Positions 28,741-47,456 of a DNA stretch of 62,826 bases are shown here, piece after piece. The notes beneath the pieces are model-generated. The model saw only the letters and a list, made by a program, of their open reading frames with translations. It was not told the DNA's origin and searched no databases. The stretch is from NCBI GenBank assembly GCA_000163995.1, contig CM000855.1, forward strand, positions 342,661 to 405,486. The letters are read 5' to 3'. The position numbers and the translations under genes are program-made. Numbering within the stretch: the first letter of the stretch is position 1; each line of letters opens with the position of its first letter. Source of the stretch: Campylobacter jejuni subsp. jejuni 414 (GTDB taxonomy: Bacteria > Campylobacterota > Campylobacteria > Campylobacterales > Campylobacteraceae).

Positions 28741-29389
28741 ACTTTTAAATACAGATACGCTTTTAAGACTTTGGCAAGGACTTTTTATCACTCTTGAAAT
28801 TTCATTTATTAGCATCGTCATTACTTCGATAGGTGGGTTATTTTTGGGAATTTTAATGAGTTTTAAAAATGTCTATATCTATACTTTTTGTCGTTTAGGT
28901 TTGGAATTTGTACGTGTTATGCCGCTTTTAGTATGGCTTTTTGTGGTGTATTTTGGTTTTCCTAGATGGTTTGGGTGGGATTTGGGTTCTGTGAGTGCAG
29001 CTATTATTGTTTTTAGCATTTGGGGTTGTTTTGAGATGATGGATTTGGTGCGTATTTCTTTGCAAAGCATTCCAAAACATCAGTATGAAAGTGCATCATC
29101 TTTGGGTTTAAATACGGTACAAAGTTTTGTTTATGTTATTATTCCCCAAGCGGTGCGTCGTTTAACTCCTATGAGTATGAATTTGCTTACGCGTATGATT
29201 AAAAGCACTACTTTTGCTTATTTAATCGGCGCAGTAGAACTTGTAAAAGTAGGGCAACAAATTATAGAATTTCATAATAGAAATGATTTTGCACCTTTTA
29301 TTATTTATGGTTTGATTTTTTTTATCTTTTTCACACTTTGTTATCCTATCACTTTGTATTCAAGAAAATTAGAGAAAAAATGGAGCTAA
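28733..29389 (+). CDS. Amino-acid ABC transporter permease (second subunit)
   Basis: A 218-residue HisMQ-type permease with EAA loop [19 protein letters not shown] near residue 115. ATG 28733 chosen: it has AAAGG upstream and overlaps the paqP stop; the frame is open 18 bp further upstream. It forms a heterodimeric membrane channel with the preceding gene product and is followed 1 bp later by the ATPase gene. Confidence 0.87.
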   Translation: MLELLNTDTLLRLWQGLFITLEISFISIVITSIGGLFLGILMSFKNVYIYTFCRLGLEFVRVMPLLVWLFVVYFGFPRWFGWDLGSVSAAIIVFSIWGCFEMMDLVRISLQSIPKHQYESASSLGLNTVQSFVYVIIPQAVRRLTPMSMNLLTRMIKSTTFAYLIGAVELVKVGQQIIEFHNRNDFAPFIIYGLIFFIFFTLCYPITLYSRKLEKKWS

Positions 29390-29390
29390 A

Positions 29391-30128
29391 ATGAGTATAT
29401 TAAAAATAGAAAATTTACAAAAATATTATGGTTTACATCATGCTTTAAAAGATATTAATTTAGAAGTTAAAGCTAAAGAAGTTGTGGTGATTTTAGGTTC
29501 TAGCGGATGTGGAAAATCCACACTTTTGCGTTGTATTAATGGGCTTGAAGAGATTGCAAGTGGTAATATTTATATTGATAATGAAAAAATAGATAAAGAT
29601 TTCAAAGAATGGCCAAGAATGCGTCAAAAAGTCGGCATGGTTTTTCAATCTTACGAACTTTTTGAGCATTTAAGTGTTGAAGAAAATATACTTTTAGGAC
29701 CTATGAAGGTGCAAAAAAGAAAAAAAGATGAGGTTTTAAAAGAAGCTAAAATTTGGCTTGAAAAAGTAGAACTTTTACATAAAATTCATGCTTATCCAAA
29801 AGAACTTAGCGGAGGACAAAAGCAAAGAATTGCTATAGTAAGAAGCTTGTGCATGAATCCTAAGTTGATGCTTTTTGATGAAGTTACAGCTGCACTTGAT
29901 CCTGAGATTGTCAGAGAAGTTTTAAAAGTTATATTAAATCTTGCTAAAGAGGGTATGACTATGCTTATTGTTACTCATGAAATGGGTTTTGCTAAGGCTG
30001 TGGCGGATAAAATTATTTTTATGGACGAGGGTAAAATTATTGAAGAAAATCACCCTCAAAGTTTTTTTAAAAACCCAAAAAGTGAAAGAGCAAAAAAATT
30101 TTTAAATTTATTCGATTATCACAAATAA
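29391..30128 (+). CDS. paqQ: PaqQ-type amino-acid ABC transporter ATP-binding protein
   Basis: A 245-residue ABC ATPase of the GlnQ/HisP family: Walker [10 protein letters not shown] near residue 37, Q-loop, signature LSGGQKQR near residue 142, Walker [14 protein letters not shown] and H-loop VTHEMG. It completes the paqP-permease-paqQ operon. With no binding protein next to it, the transporter must use one encoded elsewhere. Confidence 0.9.
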   Translation: MSILKIENLQKYYGLHHALKDINLEVKAKEVVVILGSSGCGKSTLLRCINGLEEIASGNIYIDNEKIDKDFKEWPRMRQKVGMVFQSYELFEHLSVEENILLGPMKVQKRKKDEVLKEAKIWLEKVELLHKIHAYPKELSGGQKQRIAIVRSLCMNPKLMLFDEVTAALDPEIVREVLKVILNLAKEGMTMLIVTHEMGFAKAVADKIIFMDEGKIIEENHPQSFFKNPKSERAKKFLNLFDYHK

Positions 30129-30201
30129 CTAAAAATAATATTAGTTTATAATAATAAAATTTTGAAAGAGCTAAAAATTTTATGTAAAAACTAAAAAAGT
30201 C

Positions 30202-30230
30202 TTGACAAATTCTTTTTTTTAAGTTATAAT
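30202..30230 (+). promoter_or_regulatory. Sigma-70 promoter of the tRNA cluster
   Basis: TTGACA at 30202-30207 and TATAAT at 30225-30230, exactly 17 bp apart and 16 bp before the first tRNA. A perfect -35 is unusual in Campylobacter, whose promoters normally lack one. Confidence 0.85.
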
Positions 30231-30245
30231 CTCAATTTCATTTTT

Positions 30246-30321
30246 GCTGGTTTAGCTCAGTTGGTAGAGCAGCTGCCTTGTAAGCAGCAGGTCGGGGGTT
30301 CAAGTCCCTTAACCAGCTCCA
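30246..30321 (+). tRNA. tRNA-Thr (anticodon TGT)
   Basis: 76 nt with encoded CCA. Acceptor GCTGGTT pairs with AACCAGC. The anticodon loop CTTGTAA gives TGT, and the T-loop GTTCAAGTC is present. Confidence 0.95.
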
Positions 30322-30370
30322 TTTATTTTAGCAGTGTTTGACCAGAATATTGAAAAAGCAATATTTTTAT

Positions 30371-30456
<86 letters not shown>

Positions 30457-30462
30457 TGCTTT

Positions 30463-30539
30463 GCGGGAGTAGCTCAGTTGGCTAGAGCATCAGCCTTCCA
30501 AGCTGAGGGTCGCGGGTTCGAGTCCCGTTTCCCGCTCCA
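30463..30539 (+). tRNA. tRNA-Gly (anticodon TCC)
   Basis: 77 nt with encoded CCA. Acceptor GCGGGAG pairs with TTCCCGC apart from one position. The anticodon loop CTTCCAA gives TCC. Confidence 0.94.
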
Positions 30540-30624
30540 ATAATTTAAAAGAACTGGGAGCTGTATTTTAACCTTTAACTTACAGTAAATATCCCATTAA
30601 GAGTTTTTGTTGTCTATTATTGTG

Positions 30625-30630
30625 TATAAT
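30625..30630 (+). promoter_or_regulatory. -10 element upstream of tRNA-Thr(GGT)-tuf
   Basis: TATAAT preceded by TGTG, 10 bp before the tRNA-Thr(GGT) gene. It would drive that tRNA and the tuf operon without a recognisable -35, the usual Campylobacter form. Confidence 0.6.
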
Positions 30631-30640
30631 TTTTCTGAGC

Positions 30641-30715
<75 letters not shown>

Positions 30716-30782
30716 TGAATTGAAAAAATTATATAAATATAAGACTTGCTTTGCTCAATTTATTTTTATACGGAGGAAAAAA

Positions 30783-31982
30783 ATGGCTAAAGAAAAATTT
30801 TCACGCAATAAGCCACACGTAAATATTGGTACTATTGGTCACGTTGACCACGGTAAAACTACTTTAACAGCTGCTATTTCTGCTGTTCTATCTAGAAGAG
30901 GTTTGGCAGAGCTTAAAGATTATGATAATATCGATAATGCTCCAGAAGAAAAAGAACGTGGTATTACTATTGCTACTTCTCATATTGAATATGAAACAGA
31001 GAATCGTCACTATGCACATGTTGACTGTCCAGGTCACGCAGATTATGTTAAAAACATGATTACAGGCGCTGCGCAAATGGATGGAGCAATCTTAGTTGTT
31101 TCTGCTGCAGATGGTCCTATGCCACAAACTAGAGAGCACATTCTTCTTTCTCGCCAAGTAGGTGTTCCATATATCGTTGTTTTCATGAATAAAGCAGATA
31201 TGGTTGATGATGCTGAACTTTTAGAATTAGTTGAAATGGAAATTAGAGAATTATTAAGCTCTTATGATTTCCCAGGAGATGATACGCCTATTATTTCTGG
31301 TTCTGCTTTAAAAGCTCTTGAAGAAGCTAAAGCTGGACAAGATGGCGAATGGTCAGCAAAAATTATGGATCTTATGGCTGCAGTTGATAGCTATATCCCA
31401 ACTCCAACTCGTGATACTGAAAAAGATTTCTTAATGCCAATTGAAGATGTTTTCTCAATTTCAGGTCGTGGTACTGTTGTTACAGGCAGAATTGAAAAAG
31501 GTGTTGTAAAAGTAGGCGATACTATCGAAATCGTTGGAATTAAAGATACTCAAACAACAACTGTAACAGGTGTTGAAATGTTTAGAAAAGAAATGGATCA
31601 AGGTGAAGCAGGGGATAATGTAGGTGTTCTTCTTCGTGGAACTAAAAAAGAAGAAGTTATCCGTGGTATGGTTCTTGCTAAACCAAAATCAATAACTCCA
31701 CATACAGATTTTGAAGCTGAAGTTTATATTTTGAATAAAGATGAAGGTGGTAGACATACTCCATTCTTTAATAACTATAGACCACAGTTTTATGTAAGAA
31801 CAACTGACGTTACAGGTTCAATTAAGTTAGCTGATGGTGTTGAAATGGTTATGCCAGGCGAAAATGTAAGAATTACTGTAAGCTTGATTGCTCCAGTAGC
31901 ACTTGAAGAAGGTACTCGTTTTGCTATTCGTGAAGGTGGTAAAACTGTTGGTTCAGGTGTTGTTTCTAAAATTATTAAATAA
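30783..31982 (+). CDS. tuf: Elongation factor Tu
   Basis: GTPase that delivers aminoacyl-tRNA to the ribosome; 399 residues starting [17 protein letters not shown] motifs: GHVDHGKT near residue 18, DCPGHADY near 80, NKAD near 135. Domains 2 and 3 are intact, ending [10 protein letters not shown]. The start has CGGAGG 8 bp upstream; the longer open frame to 30720 runs through untranslated leader. Followed by a terminator-like hairpin and rpmG. Confidence 0.98.
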   Translation: MAKEKFSRNKPHVNIGTIGHVDHGKTTLTAAISAVLSRRGLAELKDYDNIDNAPEEKERGITIATSHIEYETENRHYAHVDCPGHADYVKNMITGAAQMDGAILVVSAADGPMPQTREHILLSRQVGVPYIVVFMNKADMVDDAELLELVEMEIRELLSSYDFPGDDTPIISGSALKALEEAKAGQDGEWSAKIMDLMAAVDSYIPTPTRDTEKDFLMPIEDVFSISGRGTVVTGRIEKGVVKVGDTIEIVGIKDTQTTTVTGVEMFRKEMDQGEAGDNVGVLLRGTKKEEVIRGMVLAKPKSITPHTDFEAEVYILNKDEGGRHTPFFNNYRPQFYVRTTDVTGSIKLADGVEMVMPGENVRITVSLIAPVALEEGTRFAIREGGKTVGSGVVSKIIK

Positions 31983-31989
31983 TTTAACA

Positions 31990-32017
31990 AAGCCAAGTTG
32001 AATGCTTGGCTTTTTTT
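31990..32017 (+). terminator. Terminator-like hairpin after tuf
   Basis: Stem AAGCCAAG / CTTGGCTT with a 7-nt loop, followed by a run of T. It lies 7 bp after the tuf stop and may lower read-through into rpmG-secE-nusG. Confidence 0.8.
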
Positions 32018-32029
32018 AAGGAAAATTAA

Positions 32030-32188
32030 ATGAGAATTAAAGTTGGTTTAAAGTGTGAAGAATGTGGTGATATTAATTATAGTACCTATAAAAATAGTAA
32101 GAATACTACTGAAAAATTAGAATTAAAAAAATATTGCCCAAGATTAAAAAAACACACACTTCATAAAGAAGTTAAGTTAAAAAGTTAA
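32030..32188 (+). CDS. rpmG: 50S ribosomal protein L33
   Basis: A 52-residue bL33 starting [18 protein letters not shown], with the zinc-ribbon cysteine pair CEEC; the second pair is reduced to one Cys ([10 protein letters not shown]), an intermediate between zinc-binding and zinc-free L33. AAGGAAAAT ribosome site. Normal position between tuf and tRNA-Trp. Confidence 0.95.
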
Positions 32189-32199
32189 GCTTGTGCCTT

Positions 32200-32275
32200 A
32201 GGGCAATAGCTCTAACGGTAGAGCGCCGGATTCCAAATCCGATGGTTGGGGGTTCGAATCCCTCTTGCCCTGCCA
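32200..32275 (+). tRNA. tRNA-Trp (anticodon CCA)
   Basis: 76 nt with encoded CCA. Acceptor AGGGCAA pairs with TTGCCCT. The anticodon loop TTCCAAA gives CCA. Conserved between rpmG and secE. Confidence 0.95.
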
Positions 32276-32293
32276 TAATTAAGGTTTAAATAA

Positions 32294-32473
32294 ATGGAAA
32301 AATTAATAACTTATTTTAAATTATCAAAAGCCGAATTAAGGAAAGTAATTTTTCCTTTGAAAGAACAGGTAAGAAATGCTTATATTACAGTTTTTGTAGT
32401 TGTTGCGGTAGTTTCTTTGTTTTTGGCGTTAGTGGATTGGATTATGTCCTCTATTGTTTCTGCGATTGTATAA
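32294..32473 (+). CDS. secE: SecE, preprotein translocase subunit
   Basis: A 59-residue single-spanning subunit of the SecYEG channel, starting MEKLITYFKLSKAELRKVIF. It has the conserved amphipathic helix before the membrane segment (AYITVFVVVAVVSLFLALVDWI). Its position before nusG is universal. Confidence 0.94.
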   Translation: MEKLITYFKLSKAELRKVIFPLKEQVRNAYITVFVVVAVVSLFLALVDWIMSSIVSAIV

Positions 32474-32482
32474 GGAGAACAA

Positions 32483-33016
32483 ATGAGTACTCATAAATGG
32501 TATGCAATTCAGACTTATGCTGGTAGTGAAATGGCAGTTAAAAGAGCCATTGAAAATTTAGCAAAAGATAACGGAATTGAAGAGCAACTTAAAGAAATTG
32601 TTGTTCCAACTGAAGATGTTATTGAATTTAAGAATGGAAAAGAAAAGATTAGTGAAAGAAGTTTATATTCAGGATATGTTTTTGCACTTCTTGATTTAAA
32701 TACAGAACTTTGGCATCGCATTCAATCTCTTCCAAAAGTTGGTCGTTTTATTGGAGAATCCAAAAAACCAACCCCTTTAACGGAAAAAGATATTAATTTG
32801 ATTTTGGAAAAAGTTCACAATCGTGCAGCGCCTAAACCAAAGATTTCTTTTGAAGAAGGGGAAAATGTAAGAATTATAGAAGGGCCATTTGCAAATTTTA
32901 CTGCAATTGTGGAAGAATATGATATGGTTCGTGGTTTATTAAAGCTTAATGTTTCTATTTTTGGACGCTCAACTCCAGTGGAGATCTTATATTCTCAAGT
33001 TGAGAAAATAATTTAA
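32483..33016 (+). CDS. nusG: Transcription termination/antitermination protein NusG
   Basis: A 177-residue RNA polymerase factor: N-terminal NGN domain ([34 protein letters not shown]) and C-terminal KOW domain ([22 protein letters not shown]). It starts behind AAGGAGAAC, 9 bp after secE. Confidence 0.97.
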   Translation: MSTHKWYAIQTYAGSEMAVKRAIENLAKDNGIEEQLKEIVVPTEDVIEFKNGKEKISERSLYSGYVFALLDLNTELWHRIQSLPKVGRFIGESKKPTPLTEKDINLILEKVHNRAAPKPKISFEEGENVRIIEGPFANFTAIVEEYDMVRGLLKLNVSIFGRSTPVEILYSQVEKII

Positions 33017-33041
33017 TTTATATCAAGTAAGGAGATTTGTT

Positions 33042-33467
33042 ATGGCTAAAAAAGTCGTAGGCGAAATTAAATTGCAAATTGCTGCCACAAAAGCAAACCC
33101 ATCACCACCTGTTGGTCCTGCTTTAGGTCAGCAAGGCGTTAATATTATGGAGTTTTGTAAGGCTTTTAATGAAAGAACAAAAGATATGGCAGGTTTTAAT
33201 ATCCCTGTCGTTATCACTGTTTATGCAGATAAAAGTTTTACTTTTATTACAAAACAACCACCAGCTACTGATTTAATTAAAAAAGCAGCTGGAATTTCTA
33301 AGGGTACAGATAATCCACTTAAAAATAAAGTGGGTAAATTAACTCGTGCTCAGGTTTTAGAAATAGTGGATAAGAAAATTGCAGATTTAAACACTAAAGA
33401 TAGGGATCAAGCAGCAAAAATTATTGCTGGTTCAGCTCGTTCTATGGGTGTTGAAATTGTAGATTAA
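33042..33467 (+). CDS. rplK: 50S ribosomal protein L11
   Basis: 141-residue uL11 of the GTPase-associated centre. Conserved [20 protein letters not shown] near residue 20 and the C-terminal RNA-binding domain with [12 protein letters not shown]. Strong RBS AAGGAG. Second gene of the nusG-rplK-rplA run. Confidence 0.97.
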   Translation: MAKKVVGEIKLQIAATKANPSPPVGPALGQQGVNIMEFCKAFNERTKDMAGFNIPVVITVYADKSFTFITKQPPATDLIKKAAGISKGTDNPLKNKVGKLTRAQVLEIVDKKIADLNTKDRDQAAKIIAGSARSMGVEIVD

Positions 33468-33521
33468 TCCTTTCACCGCCAAGGTAAAAGGCGGTAGCAC
33501 TTTAAAATGCGGAGAAAATAA

Positions 33522-34223
33522 ATGGCTAAAATAGCAAAAAGATTAAAAGAATTGTCACAAAAAATCGATTCAAATAAAGAATATGCTTTAAGTGATGCAA
33601 TTGATATGGTAAAGACTTTAAAGTCTGCCAAATTTGATGAAACTGTAGAAATTGCTTTAAAGCTTAATGTTGATCCAAGACATGCAGATCAAATGGTGAG
33701 GGGATCTGTTGTTTTACCTGCTGGAACAGGTAAAAAAGTTCGTGTTGCTGTAATTGCAAAAGATGCAAAAGCTGATGAAGCAAAAAATGCAGGTGCAGAT
33801 ATTGTAGGTAGCGATGATTTGGTAGAAGAAATTCAAAAAGGCAATATGAATTTTGATGTTTTGATTGCTACTCCAAATTTAATGGGACTTGTAGGTAAAG
33901 TAGGTAGGATTTTAGGACCAAAAGGTTTAATGCCAAATCCTAAAACAGGAACAGTTACTATGGATGTTGCTCAAGCTGTTAATAATGCAAAAAGCGGTCA
34001 GGTAAATTTCCGTGTTGATAAACAAGGAAATATCCATGCAGGTCTTGGTAAAGTAAGTTTTTCCAAAGAGCAATTATGGGATAATATTAGCGCTTTTGTA
34101 AAAGCAATTAACAAACATAAACCTGCTGCAGCCAAAGGTAGATATATTAAGAATGCAGCTTTATCTTTGACGATGAGTCCTTCTGTAAAACTTGAAACAC
34201 AAGAATTGCTTGATATGAAATAA
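33522..34223 (+). CDS. rplA: 50S ribosomal protein L1
   Basis: 233-residue uL1 of the L1 stalk. Conserved [18 protein letters not shown] near residue 128 and [20 protein letters not shown] at the C-terminal end. L1 of many bacteria represses the rplKA mRNA; no leader site is obvious here. Its stop overlaps a 9-bp hairpin at 34221-34246. Confidence 0.97.
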   Translation: MAKIAKRLKELSQKIDSNKEYALSDAIDMVKTLKSAKFDETVEIALKLNVDPRHADQMVRGSVVLPAGTGKKVRVAVIAKDAKADEAKNAGADIVGSDDLVEEIQKGNMNFDVLIATPNLMGLVGKVGRILGPKGLMPNPKTGTVTMDVAQAVNNAKSGQVNFRVDKQGNIHAGLGKVSFSKEQLWDNISAFVKAINKHKPAAAKGRYIKNAALSLTMSPSVKLETQELLDMK

Positions 34224-34376
34224 GAGTTGTTTACTGGCAACTCTTATGTTTTAAAATAAACATTTGAAAAAATTTTTAATTTTTTGAAATGTTTATTTTA
34301 GATTGAAGATAGTCGAGGCGTTAAGCTTAATCGGATTTTCCGCTCTACTTGAAATCTCAATCGGAAAGGAGAAAAT
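34221..34376 (+). promoter_or_regulatory. rplA-rplJ intergenic leader with two hairpins (L10 leader region)
   Basis: The first hairpin, TAAGAGTTG / CAACTCTTA at 34221-34246, overlaps the rplA stop. The second, at 34253-34299, is a 13-bp perfect stem (AAAATAAACATTT / AAATGTTTATTTT) with further A/T pairing inside. The remaining 75 nt before rplJ are GC-richer and could fold as the L10-binding leader that autoregulates rplJ-rplL in other bacteria. That role is inferred from position. Confidence 0.55.
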
Positions 34377-34856
34377 GTGACTAGAAGCGAAAAAGTTGAG
34401 ATTATTGCTAAACTTGAAGAAGGTTTTAAAGCTAGTGAAGCTATTGTAGTTTGTAATTACAGAGGTCTTAGTACAAAAAAACTTGAAGAGCTTAGAAATA
34501 ACGCAAGAGAGAATAATGTAAAAGTTCAAATTGTTAAAAATACTTTGGCTAACATTGCTCTTAGTAATTCCGGTAAAACAGGTCTAGTTCTTAAAGATAC
34601 AAATATTTATCTTTGGGGCGAAGATCAACTTAGCGTTTCAAAAGTAGCTGCTAAATTTGAAGAAAATAATGATAAATTTGAAATCAAAACAGCTCATATT
34701 GAAGGCGAAGTTGCAGATGTTGCCAAGGTTAAAGCTCTAGCTAAAATGCCTTCACGCAACGAGTTGCTTGCTATGCTTTTGCAAGTTTGGAATGCGCCAA
34801 TTACCAATTTCACAATAGGTTTAAATGCGCTTAAAAATAAAAAAGAATCTGAATAA
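34377..34856 (+). CDS. rplJ: 50S ribosomal protein L10
   Basis: 159-residue uL10, which anchors the L7/L12 stalk. Conserved [20 protein letters not shown] near residue 24 and [11 protein letters not shown] near 55; the C-terminal helix for L7/L12 dimers is present. Start GTG at 34377 after GGAAAGGAG. An ATG two bases upstream is followed at once by a stop (ATGTGA) and cannot be the start of a protein. Confidence 0.96.
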   Translation: MTRSEKVEIIAKLEEGFKASEAIVVCNYRGLSTKKLEELRNNARENNVKVQIVKNTLANIALSNSGKTGLVLKDTNIYLWGEDQLSVSKVAAKFEENNDKFEIKTAHIEGEVADVAKVKALAKMPSRNELLAMLLQVWNAPITNFTIGLNALKNKKESE

Positions 34857-34876
34857 AACAAAATAAAGGATAAAAA

Positions 34877-35254
34877 ATGAAAATCTCTAAAGAAGATGTA
34901 TTAGAATATATTTCAAATCTAAGTGTTCTTGAATTATCAGAACTTGTAAAAGAATTCGAAGAAAAATTTGGTGTATCTGCTGCTCCTGTAATGGTAGCTG
35001 GTGGCGCTGCGGCTGGTGGCGCTGCGGCAGCTGCTGAAGAAAAAACTGAATTTGATGTTGTTTTAACTGATGGCGGTGCTAAAAAGATCGAAGTTATTAA
35101 AATTGTTCGTGCTCTTACAGGTCTTGGTCTTAAAGAAGCAAAAGATGCAGTTGAGCAAACTCCTTCAACTCTAAAAGAAGGTGTAGCTAAAGCTGAAGCT
35201 GAGGAAGTTAAAAAACAACTTGAAGAAGCTGGCGCTAAAGTAGAACTTAAGTAA
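34877..35254 (+). CDS. rplL: 50S ribosomal protein L7/L12
   Basis: 125-residue acidic stalk protein, bL12. N-terminal dimerisation domain, Ala/Gly-rich hinge (residues about 38-54) and C-terminal factor-binding domain ([20 protein letters not shown]). The hinge is encoded by two perfect copies of a 15-bp unit at 34997-35026, a simple route to hinge-length variation. RBS AAAGGA. Confidence 0.97.
   Translation: MKISKEDVLEYISNLSVLELSELVKEFEEKFGVSAAPVMVAGGAAAGGAAAAAEEKTEFDVVLTDGGAKKIEVIKIVRALTGLGLKEAKDAVEQTPSTLKEGVAKAEAEEVKKQLEEAGAKVELK
34997..35026 (+). repeat. 15-bp tandem duplication in the rplL hinge
   Basis: GCTGGTGGCGCTGCG occurs twice head to tail and encodes AGGAA units; it is in frame and GC-rich against the AT-rich background. 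Confidence 0.85.
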
Positions 35255-35274
35255 TTTAAGCTTTAAAGTTTGAG

Positions 35275-35307
35275 GAAGATTTGCTAAGGCAAGTCTTCTT
35301 TTTTTAT
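35275..35307 (+). terminator. Terminator/attenuator between rplL and rpoB
   Basis: Stem GAAGATTTGC / GCAAGTCTTC with one mismatch, a 4-nt loop and seven following T. Similar attenuators separate ribosomal protein and RNA polymerase genes in other bacteria. Confidence 0.8.
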
Positions 35308-35358
35308 TTTTACCTAATTTTTAGGTCTTCTTTTTTAAATTTACAAAATTTACCATGA

Positions 35359-44044
<8,686 letters not shown>

Positions 44045-44054
44045 TTTTTTATTT

Positions 44055-44078
44055 CATAGCCCTTTTTAGGGTTATGTT
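44055..44078 (+). terminator. Terminator after rpoC
   Basis: Hairpin CATAGCCCT / GGGTTATG with one mismatch and a 5-nt loop, then TTTCTTTATTT. Confidence 0.7.
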
Positions 44079-44165
44079 TCTTTATTTAAATCTTTTTAAC
44101 TAAAGTATAAGCAAAATTTAGATATTATCCAAAGTTTATTACATTTTCAAAGAAAGGAATTTATT

Positions 44166-44552
44166 GTGCCAACCATAAATCAATTGGTAAGAAAAGAGCG
44201 CAAAAAAGTTTTAGAAAAATCTAAATCTCCAGCGCTTAAAAATTGCCCACAAAGAAGGGGAGTTTGCACTAGGGTTTATACAACAACCCCTAAAAAACCA
44301 AACTCAGCATTAAGAAAAGTTGCCAAAGTAAGACTTACTAGTGGCTTTGAAGTGATCAGCTATATTGGCGGTGAAGGTCATAACTTACAAGAACACAGCA
44401 TTGTTTTAGTGCGTGGTGGTAGGGTAAAAGACTTACCAGGGGTTAAATATCACATTGTTCGTGGTGCTCTTGATACAGCAGGTGTTGCAAAAAGAACAGT
44501 TTCTCGTTCTAAGTATGGTGCTAAACGTCCTAAAGCAGGTGCTGCAAAATAA
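44166..44552 (+). CDS. rpsL: 30S ribosomal protein S12
   Basis: 128-residue uS12 of the decoding centre, starting at GTG behind GAAAGGAA. The streptomycin-related lysines are wild type ([12 protein letters not shown] and [14 protein letters not shown]). Starts the rpsL-rpsG-fusA operon. Only 121 bp separate it from rpoC, so no accessory genes are inserted here. Confidence 0.97.
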   Translation: MPTINQLVRKERKKVLEKSKSPALKNCPQRRGVCTRVYTTTPKKPNSALRKVAKVRLTSGFEVISYIGGEGHNLQEHSIVLVRGGRVKDLPGVKYHIVRGALDTAGVAKRTVSRSKYGAKRPKAGAAK

Positions 44553-44597
44553 TCATTCATACAGACAAATCCGTTAGATTTGATTTTGTTTGAGTAA

Positions 44598-45092
<495 letters not shown>

Positions 45093-45104
45093 GAAGGAGT
45101 GTGT

Positions 45105-47180
45105 ATGTCAAGAAATACTCCTTTAAAAAAAGTTAGAAATATCGGTATTGCTGCTCACATTGATGCGGGTAAAACGACTACATCTGAAAGAATTCTTTTC
45201 TTTACAGGTATGAGTCACAAGATAGGCGAAGTTCATGATGGTGCTGCAACTATGGACTGGATGGAGCAAGAAAAAGAGCGTGGAATCACCATCACTTCTG
45301 CGGCTACAACTTGTTTTTGGAAAGATCATCAAATTAATCTTATCGACACTCCAGGCCACGTGGATTTTACAATCGAAGTTGAAAGATCTATGCGTGTTCT
45401 TGATGGTGCTGTTGCAGTATTTTGTTCAGTGGGCGGGGTGCAACCTCAAAGTGAAACTGTTTGGAGACAAGCAAACAAATATGGTGTTCCAAGAATAGTA
45501 TTTGTAAATAAAATGGATAGAATTGGTGCAAATTTCTACAATGTAGAAGATCAAATTCGCAACCGTTTAAAAGCTAATCCAGTTCCACTTCAAATTCCAA
45601 TCGGTGCTGAAGATAATTTCAAAGGTGTGATTGATCTTGTAACAATGAAAGCCTTAGTTTGGGAAGATGATACGAAACCAACTGATTATGTAGAAAAAGA
45701 AATTCCAGCTGAACTTAAAGAAAAAGCAGAAGAATATCGTACTAAAATGATAGAAGCAGTTTCTGAAACTTCAGATGAATTGATGGAAAAATATTTAGGT
45801 GGAGAAGAATTAAGTCTTGAAGAGATTAAGACAGGGATTAAAGCAGGATGTTTAAGCCTTTCTATCGTTCCTATGCTTTGTGGTACAGCGTTTAAAAATA
45901 AAGGAGTTCAACCTTTACTTGATGCTGTTGTGGCTTATTTGCCAGCTCCTGATGAAGTGGCAAATATCAAGGGTGAATATGAAGATGGGACAGAAGTTTC
46001 TGTAAAATCAACCGATGATGGTGAGTTTGCAGGCCTTGCATTTAAAATCATGACTGATCCGTTTGTAGGACAGCTTACTTTCGTGCGTGTTTATCGTGGT
46101 TGTTTAGAGAGCGGTTCTTATGCTTATAACTCAACTAAAGATAAGAAAGAAAGAATCGGTCGTTTATTAAAAATGCACTCTAATAAAAGAGAAGAGATTA
46201 AAGTGCTTTACGCAGGTGAAATCGGTGCTGTTGTAGGACTTAAAGACACTTTAACAGGAGATACTCTTGCAAGCGAAAAAGATAAAGTAATCCTTGAAAG
46301 AATGGATTTTCCAGACCCGGTTATTTCTGTTGCAGTTGAACCAAAAACTAAAGCAGATCAAGAAAAAATGTCTATTGCTTTAAATAAATTAGCACAAGAA
46401 GATCCAAGTTTTAGAGTTTCTACAGATGAAGAAAGCGGTCAAACAATCATTTCAGGTATGGGTGAGTTACACCTTGAAATTATTGTTGATAGAATGCTTC
46501 GCGAATTTAAAGTTGAAGCCGAAGTAGGTCAACCACAAGTTGCTTACCGTGAAACTATCAGAAAAACTGTTGAACAAGAATACAAATACGCTAAACAATC
46601 AGGTGGTCGTGGTCAGTACGGACATGTATTCTTACGCCTTGAGCCACTTGAGCCAGGTAGTGGATACGAGTTTGTTAATGATATTAAAGGCGGGGTAATT
46701 CCAAAAGAATACATTCCTGCAGTTGACAAAGGTGTTCAAGAGGCATTACAAAATGGTGTTTTAGCAGGTTATCCTGTAGAAGATGTTAAAGTAACTGTTT
46801 ATGATGGAAGTTATCACGAAGTGGATTCATCTGAAATGGCATTTAAACTTGCTGCTTCTATGGGCTTTAAAGAAGGTGCTAGAAAAGCAGGCGCTGTAAT
46901 TCTTGAACCTATGATGAAAGTTGAAGTTGAAACTCCTGAAGATTACATGGGTGATGTTATTGGCGATCTTAACAAACGCCGTGGTCAAGTAAATAGTATG
47001 GATGAGCGTGGTGGAAATAAAATCATTACAGCATTTTGTCCTTTGGCTGAGATGTTTGGTTATTCAACCGATCTTAGAAGTCAAACTCAAGGTCGTGCAA
47101 CTTATTCTATGGAATTTGATCATTATGATGAAGTTCCTAAAAATGTTGCTGACGAAATTATCAAAAAAAGAAACGGTTAA
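45105..47180 (+). CDS. fusA: Elongation factor G
   Basis: 691-residue translocation GTPase. G motifs: [24 protein letters not shown] and NKMDRIGA; domains II-V intact, with GGRGQYGHV and the C-terminal [22 protein letters not shown] 45105 with AAGGAG 5 bp upstream is preferred over GTG 45099. Last gene of the str operon; a hairpin follows. Confidence 0.97.
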   Translation: MSRNTPLKKVRNIGIAAHIDAGKTTTSERILFFTGMSHKIGEVHDGAATMDWMEQEKERGITITSAATTCFWKDHQINLIDTPGHVDFTIEVERSMRVLDGAVAVFCSVGGVQPQSETVWRQANKYGVPRIVFVNKMDRIGANFYNVEDQIRNRLKANPVPLQIPIGAEDNFKGVIDLVTMKALVWEDDTKPTDYVEKEIPAELKEKAEEYRTKMIEAVSETSDELMEKYLGGEELSLEEIKTGIKAGCLSLSIVPMLCGTAFKNKGVQPLLDAVVAYLPAPDEVANIKGEYEDGTEVSVKSTDDGEFAGLAFKIMTDPFVGQLTFVRVYRGCLESGSYAYNSTKDKKERIGRLLKMHSNKREEIKVLYAGEIGAVVGLKDTLTGDTLASEKDKVILERMDFPDPVISVAVEPKTKADQEKMSIALNKLAQEDPSFRVSTDEESGQTIISGMGELHLEIIVDRMLREFKVEAEVGQPQVAYRETIRKTVEQEYKYAKQSGGRGQYGHVFLRLEPLEPGSGYEFVNDIKGGVIPKEYIPAVDKGVQEALQNGVLAGYPVEDVKVTVYDGSYHEVDSSEMAFKLAASMGFKEGARKAGAVILEPMMKVEVETPEDYMGDVIGDLNKRRGQVNSMDERGGNKIITAFCPLAEMFGYSTDLRSQTQGRATYSMEFDHYDEVPKNVADEIIKKRNG

Positions 47181-47185
47181 ATTTT

Positions 47186-47205
47186 AGCGGGATTTTTCCC
47201 GCTTT
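47186..47205 (+). terminator. Terminator after fusA
   Basis: GC-rich stem AGCGGGA / TCCCGCT with a short T loop, followed by TTCTG. It ends just before the tRNA-Arg gene. Confidence 0.75.
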
Positions 47206-47207
47206 CT

Positions 47208-47284
47208 GTCCTCGTAGCTCAGCAGGATAGAGCGCAAAATTCCTAATTTTGAGGTCGTGAGTTCGAATCTCTCCGTGGACACCA
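47208..47284 (+). tRNA. tRNA-Arg (anticodon CCT)
   Basis: 77 nt with encoded CCA. Acceptor GTCCTCG pairs with CGTGGAC except for one T-T mismatch at the fifth pair. The anticodon loop TTCCTAA gives CCT, which reads AGG. Confidence 0.92.
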
Positions 47285-47301
47285 TTTTATGAGGTGTTAT
47301 T

Positions 47302-47451
47302 ATGATAAAAATTGTTTTTTTTATAACTTTTGTAATTTCTTTTTTAATAGCGGAAAGCCCGATAAAATTTAAAGAAGACGATAATACAACAAAAGAACAA
47401 AATATGTTTAAAGAGCAATCTCCAAAACGCATTAAAATTCCAACTCATTAA
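47302..47451 (+). CDS. Small secreted or periplasmic protein
   Basis: A 49-residue ORF with GAGG 8 bp before the ATG. The first 18 residues (MIKIVFFITFVISFLIAE) form a clear signal peptide with cleavage likely after IAE or nearby; the mature 30 residues are charged (KFKEDDNTTKEQ). Directly followed by the methyltransferase gene. Function unknown. Confidence 0.7.
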   Translation: MIKIVFFITFVISFLIAESPIKFKEDDNTTKEQNMFKEQSPKRIKIPTH

Positions 47452-47456
47452 GATAT

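Noticed and set aside
34375-34380. ATG directly before rplJ
   Set aside because: It reads ATGTGA, a start followed by a stop; the GTG two bases later opens the conserved L10 sequence.
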